Of a stretch of DNA of 64,000 bases, positions 11,046 to 19,482 are shown one piece after another. Under the pieces are notes generated by a model. The model saw only the letters and a program-made list of their open reading frames with translations. It ran no database searches and was not told where the DNA came from. Origin of the DNA: Dickeya chrysanthemi NCPPB 402 (GTDB taxonomy: Bacteria > Pseudomonadota > Gammaproteobacteria > Enterobacterales > Enterobacteriaceae); assembly GCF_000406105.1 (NCBI RefSeq), contig NZ_CM001974.1:3350056-3414055 (forward strand), in the 5' to 3' direction. Both the position numbers and the translations under genes were made by a program. Each line of letters begins with the position of its first letter. Position 1 is the first letter of the stretch.

Positions 11046-12191
11046 ATGCGTAAGGATTGGGTTTGGATTGGTGCGTTCAGCCTGGCTCTGGCCGGTTGTG
11101 CTGTCACGGAACAGCCGCCGTCTTCCTCACCGCAGGCTTCGACATACAATGGCCCGGTAGAAGAAATCGGCGGTGTAGAACCGCGCTATGAACCGTACAA
11201 CCCTGCCAACATGCAAGATTACAGCATGAACGGCAAGTCATACCGTATCGCCAAAAACCCGGAAAACTTCAGCGAAAGCGGGTTTGCCGCCTGGCATGAT
11301 CGCAAGTCGGTTGGCAACCGCACCGCAACCGGCGAAGAGTTCGACGCCAATGCGATGGCCGCCGCCCACCCTACCCTGCCGATCCCGAGCTATGTGCGAG
11401 TCACCAACCTCAGCAACGGCCGACGAGTCGTCGTACGTATCAATGATCGTGGCCCCTATACGCCGGGAAGGATTATTGATCTGACCAAAGGCGCGGCCGA
11501 CCGCCTCAATCTTTCCAACAATACCAAGGTGAAGGTGGACTTCATCAATGTAGCGCCGGACGGCACGCTATCCGGCCCGGGGACTATCGGCACACGCGTC
11601 GCCAAACAGAGTTTTGCCTTGCCGTCACGCCCTACTCTGGGCTCCAGCGGCATGGGGACGCCGATAATGGAAAGCGCGCCGCCGAGTGCCGCAGCAGTGC
11701 GGCCCATCAGTAATGCCACGCTGGCGCCGGCTATGGGCAATAGTACCAGTATGACTGGCGGCAATATGTCGGCCGGTACTGCCGGAACAACCACCGGCGG
11801 TGGGTTCCTTGGTGCCCCTAAACCGCTGCCCAGCGGCGTGCTGGAAGGTTCTGAACCAACGGCTTCCGCCATCGCTCCCACCCACTCGGCACCGGTTGCC
11901 GTGGCACCTGTGACTGCGCCATCACGCGCCGCGGCTCAATCGGCTATGCCCGCCGGTTCCGGCAACATCGTGGTGCAGGTCGGTGCGCTGAGCGATCAGC
12001 AACGGGCGCAAACCTGGCTGAAGAGTCTGAGCGATCGTTTCCGCGTGCCGGGCAAAGTCACCCTAAATAACGGCTTGTATCGTATTCAGTTAGGCCCGTT
12101 CCAAAACCGTCAGCAGGCCATCGACCTGCAACAGCGCCTGTCCAGCGAAGCGCAACAGCCATCATTCGTCACCACCGTATCCGGTATGTAG
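11046..12191 (+). CDS. rlpA: Septal ring lytic transglycosylase RlpA
   Basis: Outer-membrane lipoprotein; the family includes glycan-cleaving enzymes acting on denuded peptidoglycan at division sites. It is 381 residues. The lipobox LAGC puts the acylated Cys near residue 18. A double-psi beta-barrel domain lies around 75-165 (GFAAWHDRKSVGNRTATGE, RINDRGPYTPGRIIDL). A low-complexity Ala/Ser/Gly/Thr linker (about 200-300) leads to a C-terminal SPOR domain (IVVQVGALSDQQRAQTW). The linker is longer than in E. coli (about 362 residues in total). Confidence 0.96.
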   Translation: MRKDWVWIGAFSLALAGCAVTEQPPSSSPQASTYNGPVEEIGGVEPRYEPYNPANMQDYSMNGKSYRIAKNPENFSESGFAAWHDRKSVGNRTATGEEFDANAMAAAHPTLPIPSYVRVTNLSNGRRVVVRINDRGPYTPGRIIDLTKGAADRLNLSNNTKVKVDFINVAPDGTLSGPGTIGTRVAKQSFALPSRPTLGSSGMGTPIMESAPPSAAAVRPISNATLAPAMGNSTSMTGGNMSAGTAGTTTGGGFLGAPKPLPSGVLEGSEPTASAIAPTHSAPVAVAPVTAPSRAAAQSAMPAGSGNIVVQVGALSDQQRAQTWLKSLSDRFRVPGKVTLNNGLYRIQLGPFQNRQQAIDLQQRLSSEAQQPSFVTTVSGM

Positions 12192-12209
12192 TCACGTATT
12201 GATGCCAGA

Positions 12210-12234
12210 AAGAGGGGGAAATCCCCTCTTTTCT
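12210..12234 (+). terminator. Terminator after rlpA
   Basis: AGAGGGG (12211-12217) pairs with CCCCTCT (12223-12229) around a GAAAT loop and is followed by a T-rich stretch. It closes the mrdAB-rlpA run before dacA. Confidence 0.85.
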
Positions 12235-12318
12235 TACCCACACTAGCGATAACGAAATCCCCTCTGGCGATCGGCAAAATCGCGTAACGTATTGTCTGGT
12301 GCCGCCCCGATTTTCATC

Positions 12319-12327
12319 TGCTATAGT
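12319..12327 (+). promoter_or_regulatory. Possible extended -10 promoter for dacA
   Basis: TGCTATAGT is an extended -10 match (TG-n-TATAGT) about 48 bases before the dacA ATG. I see no good -35 at 17 bp. Position fits a dacA promoter downstream of the rlpA terminator. Confidence 0.4.
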
Positions 12328-12374
12328 GTGGCTCGTTTTTTTAACTTATACCCACGGATGTTGTTGTTCCAATC

Positions 12375-13586
12375 ATGAAAACAGTAATCACGTCTTGTTT
12401 TACCAAACGTATTGCGCTCGGCACGTTGCTCGCCATCAGTGCATCCACTTTCGCCTACGCAGACGACATTAATCTGAAAACCATGATTCCTGCCGTCCCG
12501 GATATTGATGCCGAAGCGTACATCCTGATTGATTACAACTCGGGTAAGGTACTGGCGGAAAAGAACGCCGACACTCGTCGCAACCCAGCCAGCCTGACCA
12601 AGATGATGACCAGCTATGTCATCGGCCAGGCGATTAAAGCCGGAAAAATCACCCCGAACGATGTTGTGACCATCGGCAAAGATGCCTGGGCTACCGGCAA
12701 CCCCGATTTTCAGGGCTCCTCGCTGATGTTCCTCAAACCAGGCGATCGCGTGCCGGTTTATTTGCTGAACAAAGGGATTATTCTGCAGTCCGGCAACGAT
12801 GCCTGTGTGGCGATGGCAGACTACGTGGCAGGCAGTCAGGATGCGTTCGTCAACCTGATGAACGGCTACGTCAAGGCTCTGGGATTACAGAATACCAACT
12901 TCAAAACCGTTCACGGCCTGGATGCTGAAGGGCAGTTCAGTTCAGCCCGCGATATGGCGCTGATCGGTCAGGCGTTGATCCGTGACGTGCCGGATGAATA
13001 CGCGACCTATAAAGAAAAAGAATTTACCTTCAACAATATCCGCCAAATGAACCGCAACGGCCTGTTGTGGGATAGCAGCCTGGCGGTGGACGGTATCAAA
13101 ACCGGCCATACTGCATCCGCCGGCTATAACCTGGTAGCCTCTGCGACCGAAGGCCAGATGCGCCTGATCTCCGCTGTTATGGGCGGACGCACGTTCAAAG
13201 GGCGCGAAGCGGAAAGTAAGAAACTGCTGACCTGGGGTTTCCGCTTCTTTGAAACCGTGGCTCCGCTGAAAACCGGTAAAGAGTTCGCATCCGAGCCGGT
13301 ATGGTTTGGCGATATCGACCGGGTATCGTTGGGTGTCGATAAAGATGCTTACATCACCATCCCACGTGGACGAATGAAAGATCTGAAGGCTAGCTATGTG
13401 CTCACCAATACAGAGTTGCATGCGCCGCTGGCTAAAAATCAGGTGGTGGGCACCATCAACTTCCAGTTGGATGGCAAAGTCGTTGAACAACGCCCGCTGG
13501 TGGTGATGAACGAAGTCAAAGAAGGCGGTATTTTCGGGCGTCTGTTCGATTACATCAAACTGATGTTCCACCGCTGGTTTAGTTAA
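12375..13586 (+). CDS. dacA: D-alanyl-D-alanine carboxypeptidase PBP5
   Basis: Trims the terminal D-Ala of peptidoglycan pentapeptides, helping set wall geometry. It is 403 residues, the same as E. coli. A signal peptide ends near FAYA|DD (29/30). Active-site motifs are S73-L-T-K76, S139-G-N141 and K242-T-G244. The C-terminal amphipathic anchor is [15 protein letters not shown]. Almost every position is conserved with E. coli DacA. Confidence 0.98.
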   Translation: MKTVITSCFTKRIALGTLLAISASTFAYADDINLKTMIPAVPDIDAEAYILIDYNSGKVLAEKNADTRRNPASLTKMMTSYVIGQAIKAGKITPNDVVTIGKDAWATGNPDFQGSSLMFLKPGDRVPVYLLNKGIILQSGNDACVAMADYVAGSQDAFVNLMNGYVKALGLQNTNFKTVHGLDAEGQFSSARDMALIGQALIRDVPDEYATYKEKEFTFNNIRQMNRNGLLWDSSLAVDGIKTGHTASAGYNLVASATEGQMRLISAVMGGRTFKGREAESKKLLTWGFRFFETVAPLKTGKEFASEPVWFGDIDRVSLGVDKDAYITIPRGRMKDLKASYVLTNTELHAPLAKNQVVGTINFQLDGKVVEQRPLVVMNEVKEGGIFGRLFDYIKLMFHRWFS

Positions 13587-13663
13587 TCCCCCTTGAATCC
13601 TGAGCAACTGCCCTTATGTTGCTTGTTTAAGGATCGATCGGCCGTATTTCAGCCATACTTAAA

Positions 13664-13694
13664 CACTCCCGCTTCGGCGGGAGTGATGATTTTT
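13664..13694 (+). terminator. Terminator after dacA
   Basis: CACTCCCGC and GCGGGAGTG form a perfect 9-bp stem around a TTCG tetraloop, followed by ATGATTTTT. It lies between dacA and ybeD, so ybeD may depend partly on read-through or its own promoter. Confidence 0.85.
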
Positions 13695-13721
13695 GCACTA
13701 ATGAATAACTCTGGAGTCGCC

Positions 13722-13985
13722 ATGAAAACCAAACTCAACGAATTGCTTGAATTTCCATGCTCATTTACCTACAAGGTCATGGGGCTGGCAAAACCGGAGC
13801 TGGTGGATCTGGTCGTGGAAGTTGTTCAACGCCATGCTCCCGGCGACTACAATCCGCAAGTGAAACCCAGCACCAAAGGTAATTACCATTCGGTATCGAT
13901 TACCATCACGGCAACCCACATTGAACAGGTTGAAACGCTGTACGAAGAACTGGGCAACATCGATATCGTACGCGTCGTGCTGTAA
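13722..13985 (+). CDS. ybeD: YbeD, DUF493 family protein
   Basis: A small conserved protein with an ACT-like fold in known relatives; biochemical role uncertain. The open frame extends to 13593, but ATG at 13722 with CTGGAG upstream gives [12 protein letters not shown] and 87 residues, exactly the E. coli length. [13 protein letters not shown] and [24 protein letters not shown] are nearly identical to E. coli. It sits between dacA and lipB as in E. coli. Confidence 0.95.
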   Translation: MKTKLNELLEFPCSFTYKVMGLAKPELVDLVVEVVQRHAPGDYNPQVKPSTKGNYHSVSITITATHIEQVETLYEELGNIDIVRVVL

Positions 13986-14061
13986 TAGGTATGACTCTGA
14001 ACTTGTCTCCTTCATCCGGAGACAAGCGAGGAAAGCGCTATTCGCTCCAGTCTCCCCTCGT

Positions 14062-14067
14062 TATAAT
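14062..14067 (+). promoter_or_regulatory. Probable lipB promoter -10 element
   Basis: A perfect TATAAT lies 24 bases before the ATG at 14091. The -35 region is weak (TTCGCT at 14041 gives only 15 bp). Transcription would then start near 14074, making an alternative TTG start at 14067 impossible and supporting the ATG at 14091. Confidence 0.5.
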
Positions 14068-14090
14068 TGTGGTCATTCCTTCTTCACCCG

Positions 14091-14843
14091 ATGATGACTA
14101 TCTTGCAACAGGATACGATCATAGTGCGTAACACGGCCATAGTACGTAACACGATCATCGTTCGCCAACTGGGCGTACAGCCTTATGAACCGGTGTCGCA
14201 GGCCATGCACACCTTTACCGAACAACGCGATGACAGCAGTCTTGACGAGTTATGGCTGGTGCAGCATGAACCTGTGTTTACTCAGGGTCAGGCAGGCAAA
14301 GCCGAACATGTCCTGATGCCCGGTGATATTCCGGTCATTCAGAGTGATCGCGGGGGACAGGTCACTTATCACGGCCCAGGCCAGCAAGTGATGTATGTGC
14401 TGGTCGATATCAAACGCCGTAAAGTGGGGGTACGCCAGTTAGTGACGGCGATCGAGAATACCGTCATCAACACGCTGGCGCATTATGCGGTTGATGCCCA
14501 CGCTCGTCCCGATGCTCCCGGCGTCTATGTCGGCGAGAGCAAAATCTGCTCGCTGGGCCTGCGTATCCGCCATGGCTGCTCGTTTCACGGCCTGGCGCTG
14601 AATGTTGCCATGGATCTGTCTCCGTTCCTGCGAATCAACCCTTGCGGTTATGCAGGCATGGCGATGACACAGCTGAGTGAATTCGCCCCTGATGCAACCG
14701 TCACGACTACCGCACCGATCATGGTAAAAGCATTCATGGAACTGCTGGATTACCCGCAACATGAATGGCTGGAGTGGAACTGGCGGCAACAAGGAGAGCC
14801 GCGTCCGTTGAGCGCTGTGCATCACGTCGCCCAGGAAACCTAA
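14091..14843 (+). CDS. lipB: Octanoyl-[ACP]:protein N-octanoyltransferase
   Basis: Transfers octanoyl from acyl carrier protein to lipoyl domains, the first step of lipoate synthesis; LipA acts next. It is 250 residues versus 213 in E. coli. The conserved core runs from [11 protein letters not shown] through [19 protein letters not shown], the catalytic lysine in [12 protein letters not shown] and the catalytic cysteine in NPCGYAGM. The N-terminus carries three imperfect six-residue repeats ([18 protein letters not shown]) that explain part of the extra length. No clear Shine-Dalgarno is visible; ATG at 14094 is an alternative. Confidence 0.95.
   Translation: MMTILQQDTIIVRNTAIVRNTIIVRQLGVQPYEPVSQAMHTFTEQRDDSSLDELWLVQHEPVFTQGQAGKAEHVLMPGDIPVIQSDRGGQVTYHGPGQQVMYVLVDIKRRKVGVRQLVTAIENTVINTLAHYAVDAHARPDAPGVYVGESKICSLGLRIRHGCSFHGLALNVAMDLSPFLRINPCGYAGMAMTQLSEFAPDATVTTTAPIMVKAFMELLDYPQHEWLEWNWRQQGEPRPLSAVHHVAQET
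14115..14168 (+). repeat. In-frame 18-bp tandem repeat in lipB
   Basis: Three 18-bp units (14115-14132, 14133-14150, 14151-14168). The first two differ at three positions (ACGATCATAGTGCGTAAC and ACGGCCATAGTACGTAAC); the third is more diverged and merges into the conserved VRQLG motif. Each unit encodes six residues, so reading frame is preserved. Confidence 0.85.
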
Positions 14844-14907
14844 ATTACATTCTATTTACAATATTTCTGCGTTTTGTTGTTCTATGGCTGCTCGTCAGCT
14901 ACAAAGA

Positions 14908-14916
14908 TGATATAAT
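14908..14916 (+). promoter_or_regulatory. Extended -10 promoter for lipA
   Basis: TGATATAAT is a perfect extended -10 element (TG-n-TATAAT), 98 bases before the lipA ATG. An AT-rich inverted repeat (TGAGTT at 14921 and AACTCA about 20 bases on) lies just downstream in the leader. In E. coli another gene (ybeF) separates lipB and lipA; here there is only this spacer. Confidence 0.55.
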
Positions 14917-15013
14917 TTTGTGAGTTTTTTAAAAAAAATTTTAATAACTCACGTAATCCTATGAATTTTAGATAGATTCATAACAGCGATTCAGAACTGG
15001 AAATTACGCAATT

Positions 15014-15979
15014 ATGAGTAAACCGATTCAGATCGAACGTGGCGTCAAATACCGCGATGCAGACAAAATGGCCCTGATCCCGGTGCGCACCGTTGCTACC
15101 GAGCGTCAGGAAATGCTCCGCAAACCAGAATGGATGAAGATAAAATTACCTGCGGACTCCAGCCGGATTCAGGGCATCAAGGACGCCATGCGCCGTAATG
15201 GTCTGCACTCGGTTTGCGAAGAAGCATCCTGCCCTAATCTGGCGGAGTGTTTTAACCACGGTACCGCTACGTTCATGATCCTTGGCGCCATCTGTACTCG
15301 CCGTTGTCCGTTCTGCGATGTCGCCCATGGCCGCCCGCTGACGCCAGATGCCAATGAACCGGAAAAACTGGCTCAGACTATCCATGATATGGGGCTGCGC
15401 TATGTCGTTATTACCTCTGTTGACCGCGACGACTTGCGCGATGGCGGTGCTCAGCACTTTGCCGACTGTATCAGTGCGATACGCCGCAAAAGCCCAACGA
15501 TCAGAATCGAAACACTGGTGCCGGATTTTCGTGGCCGTATGGACCGGGCGCTGGATATCTTAACCACCACCCCGCCGGACGTGTTCAACCATAATCTGGA
15601 AAACGTGCCGCGTCTTTATCGCCAGGTTCGCCCTGGCGCCGATTATGAATGGTCATTGAAGTTATTGGAGAAATTCAAATCAGTTCACCCGAACATACCG
15701 ACTAAATCTGGTTTGATGGTGGGACTGGGCGAAACCAATGACGAAATACTGGATGTGATGCGCGATCTGCGTCGCCACGGCGTCACCATGTTGACCCTGG
15801 GGCAATATTTGCAGCCAAGCCGTCACCACTTGCCGGTTCAGCGTTATGTCCCGCCGGAAGAGTTCGAAGAAATGAAGGCAGAAGCATTGGCAATGGGCTT
15901 TACCCATGCGGCCTGCGGTCCGTTCGTTCGCTCTTCCTACCATGCAGACCTGCAAGCCAAAGGAATTGAAGTGAAATAA
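15014..15979 (+). CDS. lipA: Lipoyl synthase
   Basis: Radical-SAM enzyme that inserts two sulfurs into octanoyl-protein to make lipoyl cofactor. It is 321 residues, the E. coli length. It shows the auxiliary cluster cysteines ([13 protein letters not shown]-x4-C-x5-C) and the radical-SAM motif CTRRCPFC (CxxxCxxC). [14 protein letters not shown] and the C-terminal RSSYHAD serine region are conserved. It pairs functionally with lipB upstream. Confidence 0.98.
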   Translation: MSKPIQIERGVKYRDADKMALIPVRTVATERQEMLRKPEWMKIKLPADSSRIQGIKDAMRRNGLHSVCEEASCPNLAECFNHGTATFMILGAICTRRCPFCDVAHGRPLTPDANEPEKLAQTIHDMGLRYVVITSVDRDDLRDGGAQHFADCISAIRRKSPTIRIETLVPDFRGRMDRALDILTTTPPDVFNHNLENVPRLYRQVRPGADYEWSLKLLEKFKSVHPNIPTKSGLMVGLGETNDEILDVMRDLRRHGVTMLTLGQYLQPSRHHLPVQRYVPPEEFEEMKAEALAMGFTHAACGPFVRSSYHADLQAKGIEVK

Positions 15980-16023
15980 CAGGTTATTATCTGCAACACT
16001 TCCTTACAAAAAACAGGTAACAC

Positions 16024-16055
16024 AAAAAGCGGATGGGTCACCCCCTCCGCTTTTT
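16024..16055. terminator. Bidirectional terminator between lipA and tatE
   Basis: AAAAAGCGGA (16024-16033) pairs with TCCGCTTTTT (16046-16055). T-tracts occur on both strands, so it can end lipA on the plus strand and tatE on the minus strand. Confidence 0.85.
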
Positions 16056-16081
16056 AGTTTTAGTACCGCCAGCCGTTACGC

Positions 16082-16291
16082 TTATTCTTTCGGACGCGTC
16101 TCGCTGATAGCAGCAGGATGTTCATCCTGGGCAGAAGATTTCGCCGCTGGCTGATCGTCATTCATCGCTTTCTTGAAGCCTTTGATCGCCGCGCCCAGAT
16201 CGCCACCCAGACTACGCAGTTTATTGGTGCCGAACAGCAGTACAATTAAGGCGCCAATGACTAAAAGTTTGGCAATACTGATACCTTCCAT
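16082..16291 (-). CDS. tatE: Sec-independent translocase component TatE
   Basis: A TatA/E-family subunit of the twin-arginine protein export system. It is 69 residues. An N-terminal membrane helix ([18 protein letters not shown]) is followed by the conserved hinge and amphipathic helix [23 protein letters not shown] and an acidic hydrophilic tail. As a single gene next to lipA, not in a tatABC operon, it fits TatE rather than TatA. Confidence 0.93.
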   Translation of the reverse strand: MEGISIAKLLVIGALIVLLFGTNKLRSLGGDLGAAIKGFKKAMNDDQPAAKSSAQDEHPAAISETRPKE

Positions 16292-16444
16292 ACATAACCT
16301 ACCTGATGATGTGAGCTGGAAAAGCCAGCGTACTTTACTATCGATCTTTTTAAATCGATATATTGAAGTAAGGCAATGCTCATCTGTAACAAAGTAAGAC
16401 GCCTTCGCCAGACGCTGTTTTACCCGAGAGTGATAACCTTGTCA

Positions 16445-17233
16445 TCATCGTAATACAGGCGGCTTAAAGCGATTGTGATGTAGCACAGGTAACTGGCGAC
16501 GAACGGTTTGAATTCGCTCCAGCTTAAGTTCCGCCAGCAGCAACTCAGGCTGTTCAGCGGCCTGGGCGATAACCACGCCCATCGGGTCCACCACCATACT
16601 ATTACCGATATTTCTGTCGCTGCACTCTCCTGTTGCGACCAAATAACAGGTGTTCTCCAGAGCACGGGTTCGTGCCAGTAATTCCCAGTGCGCCTCTTTC
16701 TGTGGGCCTTTCACCCAGGCAGCCGGCACGACCAGTACATCAGCGCCATTCATCGCAAGCTGTCTCGCCATCTCGGCAAAACGGATGTCATAACACACCA
16801 TCAGCCCGATACGCATACCGGCAATCTCCACCAGCGGCGGCAACGCTGTGCCCGGGGTTACGCGACGGGATTCCTGTACGGCAAAAGCATCGTATAGGTG
16901 CAGCTTGTGGTAGTGCGCCAGTACTTCTCCCCGCCGGATAACCAACAACGTATTATGTACCCGGCCATCTGCTGCCGGCGTGTGCAAGGTAAACACTACG
17001 CTCAGCTCCAGCGACTGGCTGGCCGTCAGTAACTGGCTGACAAAAGGACCGGTAATCGGCTGGGCACAGCCAACGCCCCACTCTGGATCCGCATTATCAC
17101 GCGCCAGCACGGCTTCCGGCAGCACCAGCAAGTCAGCGCCGGCAGATGCGGCCTGACCCATTAATGCTATGCAAATCTGAGCATTGCCCTGCCATAGCCG
17201 CTGCACAGCAAACTGACCAAGCGCCACTTTCAT
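16445..17233 (-). CDS. ybeM: Nitrilase-superfamily amidase, deaminated glutathione amidase (YbeM/Nit1 type)
   Basis: A carbon-nitrogen hydrolase; close relatives remove deaminated glutathione, a by-product of transaminases. The catalytic Glu-Lys-Cys triad is E40 (LVLPEAV), K110 (HYHKLHLYDAF) and C147 (GLMVCYDIRF). Family-typical SRRVTPG and GNSMVVDPMG are present. The frame opens earlier (17263), but ATG at 17233 has GAAGGAG six bases upstream and starts MKVALGQF like the family, giving 262 residues. It appears intact; the K-12 MG1655 copy is commonly listed as a pseudogene. Substrate is inferred. Confidence 0.88.
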   Translation of the reverse strand: MKVALGQFAVQRLWQGNAQICIALMGQAASAGADLLVLPEAVLARDNADPEWGVGCAQPITGPFVSQLLTASQSLELSVVFTLHTPAADGRVHNTLLVIRRGEVLAHYHKLHLYDAFAVQESRRVTPGTALPPLVEIAGMRIGLMVCYDIRFAEMARQLAMNGADVLVVPAAWVKGPQKEAHWELLARTRALENTCYLVATGECSDRNIGNSMVVDPMGVVIAQAAEQPELLLAELKLERIQTVRRQLPVLHHNRFKPPVLR

Positions 17234-17325
17234 ATCAGGCTCCTTCATAGCACGCGGATACATTTGGTAAAACTACCATGGCTATAAAAAATATCGGCAT
17301 GTGGGTAAACTTTATCAGACAGTAA

Positions 17326-17376
17326 CGGAGATGACATCCCTCCATAACCGCCCTTTCGGCTGATGATGTCTGCAAG
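17326..17376 (+). ncRNA. Fluoride riboswitch (crcB motif)
   Basis: The leader contains the crcB-motif core: GGAG-ATG (17327-17333), GACATC pairing with GATGTC (17365-17370), GGAG pairing with CTCC (17339-17342), then ATAACCGCC and GGCTGATG. The arrangement of pairings and the GGCTGATG segment match the known fluoride aptamer. It lies directly upstream of crcB and is followed by a terminator-like hairpin, so fluoride binding probably prevents termination. Confidence 0.85.
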
Positions 17377-17386
17377 TACCTCTATC

Positions 17387-17406
17387 GGCATCATGCATGC
17401 CTTTTC
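17387..17406 (+). terminator. Riboswitch-controlled terminator before crcB
   Basis: GGCAT (17387-17391) and ATGCC (17397-17401) form a short stem with a CATGC loop followed by TTTTC. The stem is weak, as expected of a conditional expression platform behind the fluoride aptamer. Confidence 0.6.
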
Positions 17407-17444
17407 GAGAGTAGCCTAACTTACCCCTGAATGAAAAGGTGACT

Positions 17445-17828
17445 ATGTACAGTACGTTACTTGCTGTTTTTCTTGGCGGCGGGATTGGCAGCGTTGCACG
17501 CTGGCAACTGAGTGTTCGTTTCAATAGCCTGTTCCCTCAGATCCCGGCGGGGACACTGCTGGCAAACCTGCTCGGCGCTTTTATTATTGGCGCGGGCATG
17601 AGCTACTTCATGCGCCAGCCCGACTTGCCGACACACTGGAAGCTATTGATCACAACCGGCTTTTGCGGCGGCCTGACGACATTTTCAACGTTTTCTTACG
17701 AAATGGTCGCCTTATTGCAAAGTGGCGAATGGGCCGCAGCGTTATTTAATCTACTGCTTAATTTACTGGGTTCGCTGCTGATGACAGCGCTGGCATTTGC
17801 GCTGGTGGGGTGGCTAAGCACCCACTAG
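17445..17828 (+). CDS. crcB: Fluoride exporter CrcB (Fluc)
   Basis: A small dimeric fluoride channel in the inner membrane. It is 127 residues, the E. coli length, with four hydrophobic segments. Family motifs are [26 protein letters not shown] and the signature [13 protein letters not shown]. The ATG at 17445 (MYSTLLAV) has AAAAGGTG five bases upstream; a GTG six bases earlier is less likely. The upstream fluoride riboswitch gives strong functional support. Confidence 0.97.
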   Translation: MYSTLLAVFLGGGIGSVARWQLSVRFNSLFPQIPAGTLLANLLGAFIIGAGMSYFMRQPDLPTHWKLLITTGFCGGLTTFSTFSYEMVALLQSGEWAAALFNLLLNLLGSLLMTALAFALVGWLSTH

Positions 17829-17851
17829 AAGAGAAGCTGCCGATACAAAAT

Positions 17852-17877
17852 AAAAACCCGCCATTAGGCGGGTTTTT
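17852..17877. terminator. Bidirectional terminator between crcB and cspE
   Basis: AAAAACCCGCC and GGCGGGTTTTT form a perfect 11-bp stem around ATTA. T-tracts on both strands serve the convergent crcB and cspE genes. Confidence 0.9.
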
Positions 17878-17893
17878 CAGGAAATCGGTATAA

Positions 17894-18103
17894 TTAAATA
17901 GCGATAACGTTAGCAGCAGAAGGTCCTTTAGCGCCGCTGGTGATTTCAAACTCTACGCGCTGACCTTCAGCCAGGGTTTTGAAACCGTTGCTCTGGATAG
18001 CAGAAAAGTGAACGAATACGTCCTTGCTGCCATCTTCCGGAGTAATGAAACCGAATCCTTTGGACTCATTAAACCACTTAACGCTACCTTTAATCTTAGA
18101 CAT
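17894..18103 (-). CDS. cspE: Cold-shock-family RNA chaperone CspE
   Basis: A nucleic-acid-binding protein that melts RNA structure and antiterminates. It is 69 residues with RNP1 KGFGFITP and RNP2 VFVHFSAI, almost identical to E. coli CspE. The frame opens upstream to 18238, but ATG at 18103 ([13 protein letters not shown]) behind AAAGGTAAG is the family start. A long AT-rich 5' leader follows the pattern of csp genes. It lies beside crcB and tatE, as in E. coli, which favours CspE over CspC. Confidence 0.95.
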   Translation of the reverse strand: MSKIKGSVKWFNESKGFGFITPEDGSKDVFVHFSAIQSNGFKTLAEGQRVEFEITSGAKGPSAANVIAI

Positions 18104-18708
18104 CAAACTTACCTTTACATGAATGAACGACACAAAATCTGTGTCAAATACAGTACAGCAAGTAGCGGCGCATTTGTCCAGCCGAACATCACCAAAAAGT
18201 GATAAAACATGATAAAAAAGCGAACTGGCTCCATTCACTTCACAGATTTCCCCGTCGCAACGGCAGCATTTGGCATCTTATGCGTGGGTGGCTGATCTCT
18301 TTTTATTAGCACATCTTATTAGCACATCGGTTATCCCAGACTCCGGGTCGATACACTGATATACCGACAGCCCGAACCGGGGATCCCATTTACTGCTCTA
18401 CCGTCACGCACCTCATTTGTCTTTGCCAATGTATGTCTTTGCCAGCTTATCCTCGCTCGACGTGGCGCACCGACACGGGTAACGACAAATGCAAATAATA
18501 GCCTCTTTTATTTACTCAGGTTTCCTCATTTATCTCATAGCCCTTCGGCCGTGTTCTAAAAAACATGAGTAAAAAATAGAGATCTTCATCACAAAAATGA
18601 AAAGAGAAAAATGGCGTAAAAGGAGGGAATTTATGGATAGCATAACCACCTTAAGCGAAAATTAATTTTTATAAATCAGATGATTAAAATTCTATCTGCG
18701 GCATAAAA
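18104..18708. other. Gene-poor spacer between cspE and ypfM
   Basis: About 600 bases without a recognisable gene. The right of the cspE start is the cspE leader and promoter region. At 18304-18329 TTATTAGCACATC occurs twice in tandem, and TGTCTTTGCCA occurs twice near 18418-18445. At 18633-18665 a 10-codon ORF (MDSITTLSEN) sits behind AAAAGGAGGG, a very strong ribosome-binding sequence. The rest is AT-rich, and I see no tRNA or further structure. Confidence 0.5.
18633..18665 (+). CDS. Possible 10-residue mini-ORF with strong Shine-Dalgarno
   Basis: ATG at 18633 opens MDSITTLSEN and a TAA. AAAAGGAGGG ends five bases before the ATG, a better ribosome-binding site than nearly any other in the window. 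I do not recognise the peptide and no gene follows on the same strand until yffB. It may be a chance occurrence. Confidence 0.2.
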   Translation: MDSITTLSEN

Positions 18709-18736
18709 AAAGCAGCAATCCGTAGATTGCTGCTTT
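18709..18736 (-). terminator. Terminator after ypfM
   Basis: AAAGCAGCAATC and GATTGCTGCTTT form a perfect 12-bp stem with a CGTA loop. On the minus strand it is followed by a run of T, so it ends the ypfM transcript. Confidence 0.8.
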
Positions 18737-18808
18737 GGTGATACTCAATAAGGGACCTGGTAACTAATGACAGTAAATAAAATTGTACTAGTCTAAATAC
18801 AGCAGCAA

Positions 18809-18868
18809 TCACTTACGCAGCATTGCTTCGATGAAGCTTTTCCAGTTGTTGAGTTCGATTTCGATCAT
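18809..18868 (-). CDS. ypfM: YpfM, 19-residue small protein
   Basis: A very short gene encoding MIEIELNNWKSFIEAMLRK. It matches the E. coli small protein YpfM (MIERELGNWKDFIEVMLRK) at most positions and lies in the same place, divergent from yffB. GGAGC lies eight bases before the ATG. A strong terminator hairpin sits about 70 bases past the stop. The function is unknown; the sequence resembles an amphipathic helix. Confidence 0.88.
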   Translation of the reverse strand: MIEIELNNWKSFIEAMLRK

Positions 18869-19098
18869 GATGGTAGCTCCTTAGGGCTTTGTGGTCTTAC
18901 GGGGTTATTATACGCTTCCTTTTTGACCAAGATAAAGACTTTGGGGCGCAGAAATGTGCTCTCCTTCGCGTTTCCGCAATATTTACATCAAACCCAACCC
19001 TATGATTTCTTAAGATAATTTTAATATTCTGCCGTCTTTCGTCGTTATACGGTATGCTTTTTTTCCTTATAACATGAAAAATAACGGGTTTTAAACAT

Positions 19099-19482
19099 AT
19101 GGCTATCACCCTGTACGGTATTAAGAATTGCGACACCATAAAAAAGGCCCGTCGCTGGCTGGAAGACCATCACATCGACTATCGCTTTCATGATTACCGT
19201 GTAGACGGATTAACCGCCGAACGCCTGCAATCTTTTATCGATAACATCGGCTGGCAACCTTTACTCAATACCCGAGGCACCACCTGGCGTAAGCTGGAAG
19301 ACGCGCATCGTAACACCATCAACAGCGAAGCAGCGGCAAAAGCTGTTATGCTGGAACACCCCGCGTTGATTAAACGCCCGTTGCTGGTCAGCGATGATGG
19401 AAAAACCCTGCTCGCTTTCAGCGACGATAGCTATAGGCACTTTTTTACGGAGAACACCTCACATGTCTTGCCCGGTAATTGA
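19099..19482 (+). CDS. yffB: YffB, ArsC/Spx-family thioredoxin-fold protein
   Basis: A 127-residue protein of the ArsC-like family with the redox-type Cys in [16 protein letters not shown] (residue 10) followed by a conserved RPLL segment. E. coli YffB is about 118 residues; the C-terminus here is slightly longer because it reads 20 bases into dapE. Activity is not established; related proteins have been suggested to act with glutathione. Cotranscription with dapE is implied by the overlap. Confidence 0.92.
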   Translation: MAITLYGIKNCDTIKKARRWLEDHHIDYRFHDYRVDGLTAERLQSFIDNIGWQPLLNTRGTTWRKLEDAHRNTINSEAAAKAVMLEHPALIKRPLLVSDDGKTLLAFSDDSYRHFFTENTSHVLPGN

